NCBI RefSeq assembly: GCF_002776575.1
Contig: NZ_CP022548.1
Location: 3,673,001 to 3,737,000 of the forward strand
DNA: 64,000 nt
Source of the DNA: Sphingorhabdus sp. YGSMI21
Lineage (GTDB): Bacteria > Pseudomonadota > Alphaproteobacteria > Sphingomonadales > Sphingomonadaceae
Direction: 5' to 3'
The position numbers and the translations under genes are program-made. The notes beneath the pieces were generated by a model. It saw only the letters and a list, made by a program, of their open reading frames with translations. It searched no databases and was not told where the DNA came from. Below, piece by piece: positions 62,863 through 64,000 of the stretch (the first letter of the stretch is position 1; every line of letters starts with the position of its first letter).

Positions 62863-64000
62863 TCAAGCCGGATTCGGCTTTGCCACCGGCGCCAGCAATT
62901 GCCCGAGTTCTCTAACCAGAAGCGCGGATTGGATCGGCTTGACCAGATGGGGGGAGCTACCAAATATCGCTGGCCGGTCATCCCTGCTGCGCCCCGAGAT
63001 CGAAAGAAACGGCGTACCCGCTTGGGACAGCAGCTCGGCGACGGGCGCCGATGTCTCTTTGCCCAGATTGATATCCAGCACTGCCGCATCGCACATCTGG
63101 TTCTCCAATATCGCAAGCGCGCCCGAGGCCGTCGCTACGGGGCCGAAAATTTCAAATCCGGCGGCTTTCAATATTTCGGAGACTTCCATGCCGATCAATA
63201 TTTCGTCTTCCACGACCAATATCCGCGCGGAATCCGAAATGGAGGATTGCCCCATATGGGCAGCAGCACGCGATTTCTGGGTCGACACTTCCAGATTGTC
63301 GAGAACCTTGTCGGCCGGGCAATTCACATGACACACGAGACCGGTCGGGAACCAGTCCAGACTGACCTCGCCATTGATGCTCGCTGACAATATCTGGTCG
63401 ATCACCGTTGAACCGAAGCCGTTGCGGGACGGCTTTGTGACTTCCGGCCCTCCCCGCTCGATCCAGTCGAGCAACAGCCGCTGTTCGGAAATCTCCTCCC
63501 CGTCCAGCCTCCAGTCGATCTCGACCGTCCCCTCATCGTTGGACAAGGCTCCGTATTTTGCCGCATTTGTGGCGAGTTCGTGCAGTGCCATTCCGATCGC
63601 CTGAGCAGCCGGAGCGGTTATCTTGAGTGACGGGCCGGACAATTTAATCCGCTCTCCGAATATGTCCTGAAAATGCCCCAGTTGCGATCGGACGAGCTCA
63701 TCCAGCGGAACATTCTGCCAGTAGCTGTTGACCAGAACGTCATGGCTTGCGGACAGCGCGAGAATGCGTTCGTCGAACCGCTGCGCAAATGTCTCTGCGT
63801 CATTTGCGGCGGTCTGCCGCGCAATCACCTGCACCAGCGTCAGCATATTCTTCGCGCGATGGTTGACTTCTCCCATCAGCAGCTGCTCGCGGGCTTCTGC
63901 GAGTTTCCTGTCACTTATGTCATGGGCAATTTTCGACGCGCCGACGATAGTACCGCCGGAATCGAATATCGGCGAGACGGTGACGGAAACATCCACTTCC
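62863..64000 (-). CDS. Hybrid histidine kinase (PAS end, HWE-type kinase, receiver), 5' end missing
   Basis: The C-terminal 379 codons of a sensor kinase whose N-terminus lies beyond the window. The visible order is: the end of a PAS/PAC domain (VSVTVSPIFDSGGTIVGASKIAHDISDRKLAE), the HWE/HisKA_2 phosphoacceptor helix with its His (LLMGEVNHRAKNMLTLVQVIARQT), an ATPase domain (MALHELATNAAKYGALS, GFGSTVI), and a C-terminal receiver (ARILVVEDEILIGMEV, phospho-Asp in AVLDINLG, Lys in HLVKPI). Kinases of this class feed the PhyR general stress pathway or act as light/redox sensors; a receiver at the C-terminus suggests self-tuning. Upstream context is not available. Confidence 0.92.
   Translation of the reverse strand, partial: EVDVSVTVSPIFDSGGTIVGASKIAHDISDRKLAEAREQLLMGEVNHRAKNMLTLVQVIARQTAANDAETFAQRFDERILALSASHDVLVNSYWQNVPLDELVRSQLGHFQDIFGERIKLSGPSLKITAPAAQAIGMALHELATNAAKYGALSNDEGTVEIDWRLDGEEISEQRLLLDWIERGGPEVTKPSRNGFGSTVIDQILSASINGEVSLDWFPTGLVCHVNCPADKVLDNLEVSTQKSRAAAHMGQSSISDSARILVVEDEILIGMEVSEILKAAGFEIFGPVATASGALAILENQMCDAAVLDINLGKETSAPVAELLSQAGTPFLSISGRSRDDRPAIFGSSPHLVKPIQSALLVRELGQLLAPVAKPNPA

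Overview
The window is chromosomal DNA from an alphaproteobacterium, most likely a member of the Sphingomonadales (Sphingopyxis/Sphingorhabdus-like). The indications are moderately high G+C, tightly packed operons with 1-4 bp start/stop overlaps, a complete rpsB-tsf-pyrH-frr-uppS-cdsA-dxr-rseP-bamA-skp-fabZ chain with none of the lipid A (lpx) genes that usually sit in it, a TonB-receptor/beta-propeller-phytase pair, and several alphaproteobacterial small proteins (DUF3597, DUF937, DUF983, DUF481). No phage, transposase, integron or CRISPR array was seen. The genus assignment is inference.

Layout. 0-6.1 kb (minus): start of an SDR gene, DNA photolyase, a membrane hydrolase, a GxxExxY gene framed by a 25-bp inverted repeat, and korBA (2-oxoacid:ferredoxin oxidoreductase). 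6.2-8.9 kb (plus): HSL-type esterase, RNA pyrophosphohydrolase with an unusual start, DUF481 outer-membrane protein. 8.9-14 kb (minus): TPR protein, rsmB, a coupled 69-aa protein, guaB, M28 peptidase. 14-17.9 kb: SPFH/NfeD pair, a DUF937 pair sharing a calcium-loop-like tail, DUF3597, family-5 uracil-DNA glycosylase. 17.8-25.7 kb (minus): agmatine-to-putrescine genes (aguA, aguB) with a periplasmic methyltransferase-like protein and an FMN glutamate-synthase-like protein between them, a second M28 peptidase (lipoprotein), rpsD with a clear intrinsic terminator. 25.9-29.5 kb: a small secreted protein, chorismate mutase, and rpiB-glyA-nrdR-trmJ. 29.7-38.8 kb (minus): kup, the cytochrome c maturation operon ccmCDEFGH-ccmI, and a SulP permease with its own small XRE regulator. 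38.9-43.5 kb (plus): DUF983 protein, then a TonB receptor and phytase behind a candidate PhoB box. 43.5-43.8 kb: a gene-free, hairpin-rich segment that looks like a structured RNA. 43.8-46.8 kb (minus): Leu/Phe/Val dehydrogenase, tRNA-His, gspK and gspJ. 46.9-51.1 kb (plus): 2OG-Fe(II) oxygenase, then an Nramp-like transporter in one operon with 5-oxoprolinase pxpABC. 51.1-62.6 kb (minus): rpmE and the ribosome/envelope chain. 62.9-64 kb: the 3' part of a hybrid HWE-type histidine kinase.

Most of the window is core metabolism and envelope biogenesis. The less ordinary items are the structured RNA candidate at 43.65-43.79 kb, the GxxExxY unit, the Nramp-like protein that has lost its metal-ligand motifs inside a 5-oxoproline operon, the DUF937/calcium-loop pair, and several palindromes placed where operators would be expected (sulP regulator, leucine-type dehydrogenase, phytase operon).
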